Source: Thermoplasmatota archaeon
GTDB taxonomy: Archaea; Thermoplasmatota; Penumbrarchaeia; Penumbrarchaeales; Penumbrarchaeaceae
DNA: 6,826 bases
NCBI GenBank assembly: GCA_030595585.1
Contig: JAUVCY010000099.1
Coordinates: 1 to 6,826, forward strand
Direction: 5' to 3'
Each line of letters opens with the position of its first letter. Positions within the stretch are counted from its first letter, which is position 1. The position numbers and the translations under genes were made by a program. The notes under the pieces were generated by a model. It searched no databases. It was not told where the DNA came from and was given only the letters and a program-made list of their open reading frames with translations. This document shows positions 5,276 through 6,826 of this stretch, piece after piece.

Positions 5276-5351
5276 TCAAGGGGTGGTTTGGACAATGACA
5301 CAAAGAGCACAGATAAAACAGTTTTCGCTTTCAGCAGGGGTGGTACTTTGA
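5276..5351 (+). other. rpoH-rpoB spacer with repeated AGGGGTGGT and a short leader ORF
   Basis: The spacer contains AGGGGTGGT twice, at 5279-5287 and 5336-5344, each followed closely by a TTG. After the first copy, ATG 5295 opens an 18-codon frame (MTQRAQIKQFSLSAGVVL) with ribosome-binding spacing of about 9 nt. Its stop TGA (5349-5351) overlaps the proposed rpoB TTG start (5348-5350) as TTGA, the geometry used for translational coupling. Whether it is translated is unknown. Confidence 0.35.
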
Positions 5352-6826
5352 AAGATATTGTAGAGGCCTTTTTCAGGAGCAGGAACATAATCAACCATCA
5401 GCTAGCGTCGTTCAACGATTTTCTGCCTACCCACGATAATCCCAAGTCCAGGATGCAGAGGATAATTGATTCGATCAGGATAGGAGAGGTCGATAACGAG
5501 CGTGGGCTCATCCGCCTGGATGTTGACAAGCTCGATGAGGAGAGCATAGATGTCAAGCTGGGAAGGATAACGGTCGGCAACCCCATCGTCAAGGAGGCCA
5601 ATGGGGCCACCCACGAGCACACTCCATTGGAGGCAAGGCTCAGGGACCTCACCTATTCGGCCCCCATATCCCTTGAGTTCACGATAATCGAGAACGGCAT
5701 GGACAGGGAGCCGGAGAAGGTGAAGATAGGGGATCTCCCGATAATGATCAAGTCAAAGAGATGTAACCTCTACCCGGAGATGATGTCCCAGGAGAGGAAC
5801 CTGTCTCAGGAGCAGTACGAGAAGGGGCTGCAGGATGCTGGGGAGGACCCATTGGACCCCGGCGGATATTTCATCATCAACGGGACCGAGAGGTCCCTGA
5901 TATCCCTTGAGGACCTGTCACCCAACCGGGTGCTGGTGGAGTGGGAGGAGAAGTACGGTACGCCCATGGCGGTCGCCAAGGTGTTCTCGCAGAGGGAGGG
6001 CTTCAGGGCCCTCACCTCCGTGGAGCTGAAGAAGGACGGGATGCTGATGGTGTCCGTCCCCGCAGCTCCCGCTCAGATACCACTTATGATATTGATGAAG
6101 GCCCTGGGAATGGACACAGATGAGGATATCGCAAAGGCGATAGTGTCCGATGAGAGGATGAACAACACGATATTCGCCAATCTTGAGGAGTGTTCCGAGG
6201 CATACGGCGTCTACGTCACCGAGGATTCCCTCAACTACCTTGAGAAGAAGTTCGCCACGGGACAGGCCAAGGAGTTCAGGGAGAAGAAGGTGGAGTCCAT
6301 AATTGACAAGTCCCTTCTTCCACATCTTGGTGACCACAGGGACCAGAGGATCAAGAAAGCGATATATCTGGGAAGGATAGCAAGGTCGGTCATGGAGCTC
6401 AAGCTGGGGCTTCGCGAGAGGGACGACAAGGATCACTATGCGAACAAGAGGATATCCCTGGCCGGGGATCTGATGGAGGACCTGTTCCGGGTCGCGTTCA
6501 CCTCCCTGATGAAGGACCTCAAATATCAGCTGGAGAGGACCATCACCAGAAAGAGGAAGCTTCGCATATCCTCGGCGATCAGGCCGGACGTACTGAGCCA
6601 GAGGATAATTCACGCCCTTGCCACGGGCAACTGGGTGGGCGGAAGAGACGGCGTATCCCAGCTTCTGGACCGGACCTGCAACATGTCCACGATATCACAT
6701 TTGAGGAGGATCACCTCGCCCCTTACGAGGTCTCAGCCGCATTTCGAGGCGAGGGACCTTCATCCGACCCAGTGGGGTCGGCTATGTCCGAATGAGACCC
6801 CTGAGGGTCAGAACTGCGGGCTGGTG
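5348..6826 (+). CDS. rpoB: RNA polymerase beta-type subunit (B or B''), 5' part
   Basis: The first 493 residues of the second-largest archaeal RNA polymerase subunit, homologous to Rpb2 and bacterial beta; the gene runs off the window in frame. Recognisable blocks are the N-terminal IVEAFFRSRNIINHQLASFNDFL, DPLDPGGYFIINGTERSLIS with LEDLSPNR (about 167-194), LKLGLRERDDKDHYANKRIS with LAGDLMEDLF, and the conserved segment at 450-493 with SHLRR, SPLTRSQPHFEARDLHPTQW and NETPEGQNCGLV. Some archaea split this subunit into B'' and B'; the window ends too early to tell, so rpoB2 is an equally possible name. TTG 5348 is preferred: GGTG at 5339-5342 lies 5 nt before it and the protein begins at the conserved region. 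TTG 5288 would add 20 residues with different codon use and no family match. Confidence 0.95.
   Translation, partial: MKDIVEAFFRSRNIINHQLASFNDFLPTHDNPKSRMQRIIDSIRIGEVDNERGLIRLDVDKLDEESIDVKLGRITVGNPIVKEANGATHEHTPLEARLRDLTYSAPISLEFTIIENGMDREPEKVKIGDLPIMIKSKRCNLYPEMMSQERNLSQEQYEKGLQDAGEDPLDPGGYFIINGTERSLISLEDLSPNRVLVEWEEKYGTPMAVAKVFSQREGFRALTSVELKKDGMLMVSVPAAPAQIPLMILMKALGMDTDEDIAKAIVSDERMNNTIFANLEECSEAYGVYVTEDSLNYLEKKFATGQAKEFREKKVESIIDKSLLPHLGDHRDQRIKKAIYLGRIARSVMELKLGLRERDDKDHYANKRISLAGDLMEDLFRVAFTSLMKDLKYQLERTITRKRKLRISSAIRPDVLSQRIIHALATGNWVGGRDGVSQLLDRTCNMSTISHLRRITSPLTRSQPHFEARDLHPTQWGRLCPNETPEGQNCGLV

Noticed and set aside
5918..6613. 231-residue minus-strand ORF
   Set aside because: It lies entirely within rpoB, which shows strong family motifs throughout. 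The antisense product is Leu/His/Arg-rich shadow sequence.

Overview
The window is archaeal. It carries archaeal-type RNA polymerase genes (rpoH and the start of rpoB or rpoB''), a type II methionine aminopeptidase, TATA-box promoters and a tRNA gene interrupted by an intron with a bulge-helix-bulge-like fold. Coding DNA is moderately GC-rich, with frequent AGG (Arg) and ATA (Ile) codons. A euryarchaeal, possibly Thermoplasmatota-like, origin fits, but this is an inference that no single feature settles.

Layout, all genes on the + strand: (1) 2-697, the 3' part of a caspase-like gingipain-type (C25) cysteine peptidase; (2) 738-1832, a two-helix potassium channel with a cytoplasmic RCK/TrkA module; (3) 1882-4522, a tight three-gene operon of Sua5/YrdC-type threonylcarbamoyl-AMP synthase, methionine aminopeptidase and PurM, headed by a clear TATA box; (4) 4523-4815, a gap with several inverted repeats, a possible tiny ORF and a tRNA promoter; (5) 4816-4930, tRNA-Lys(UUU) with a predicted 41-nt intron in the D-loop; (6) 4994-5275 rpoH and 5348 to the window end rpoB/B''.

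How the genes relate: regions 3 to 6 are mostly information-processing housekeeping genes. Sua5 starts t6A37 synthesis on tRNAs that read ANN codons, and tRNA-Lys(UUU), encoded nearby with A37, belongs to that class. Map trims initiator methionine from new proteins, PurM acts in purine synthesis, and RpoH and RpoB are RNA polymerase subunits. The peptidase and the channel are accessory genes (secretion or surface, and ion transport) with no evident tie to the rest.

The most unusual part is 4624-4970. The tRNA-Lys intron sits at a non-canonical place (between nucleotides 20 and 21) and fits a relaxed bulge-helix-bulge whose predicted cuts restore a normal tRNA. The tRNA is also enclosed by a 9-bp perfect leader/trailer inverted repeat. 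The octamer GGTGGGAT occurs upstream and inside the intron, with its complement between them. No mobile element, CRISPR array or clear novel multi-gene system is visible.
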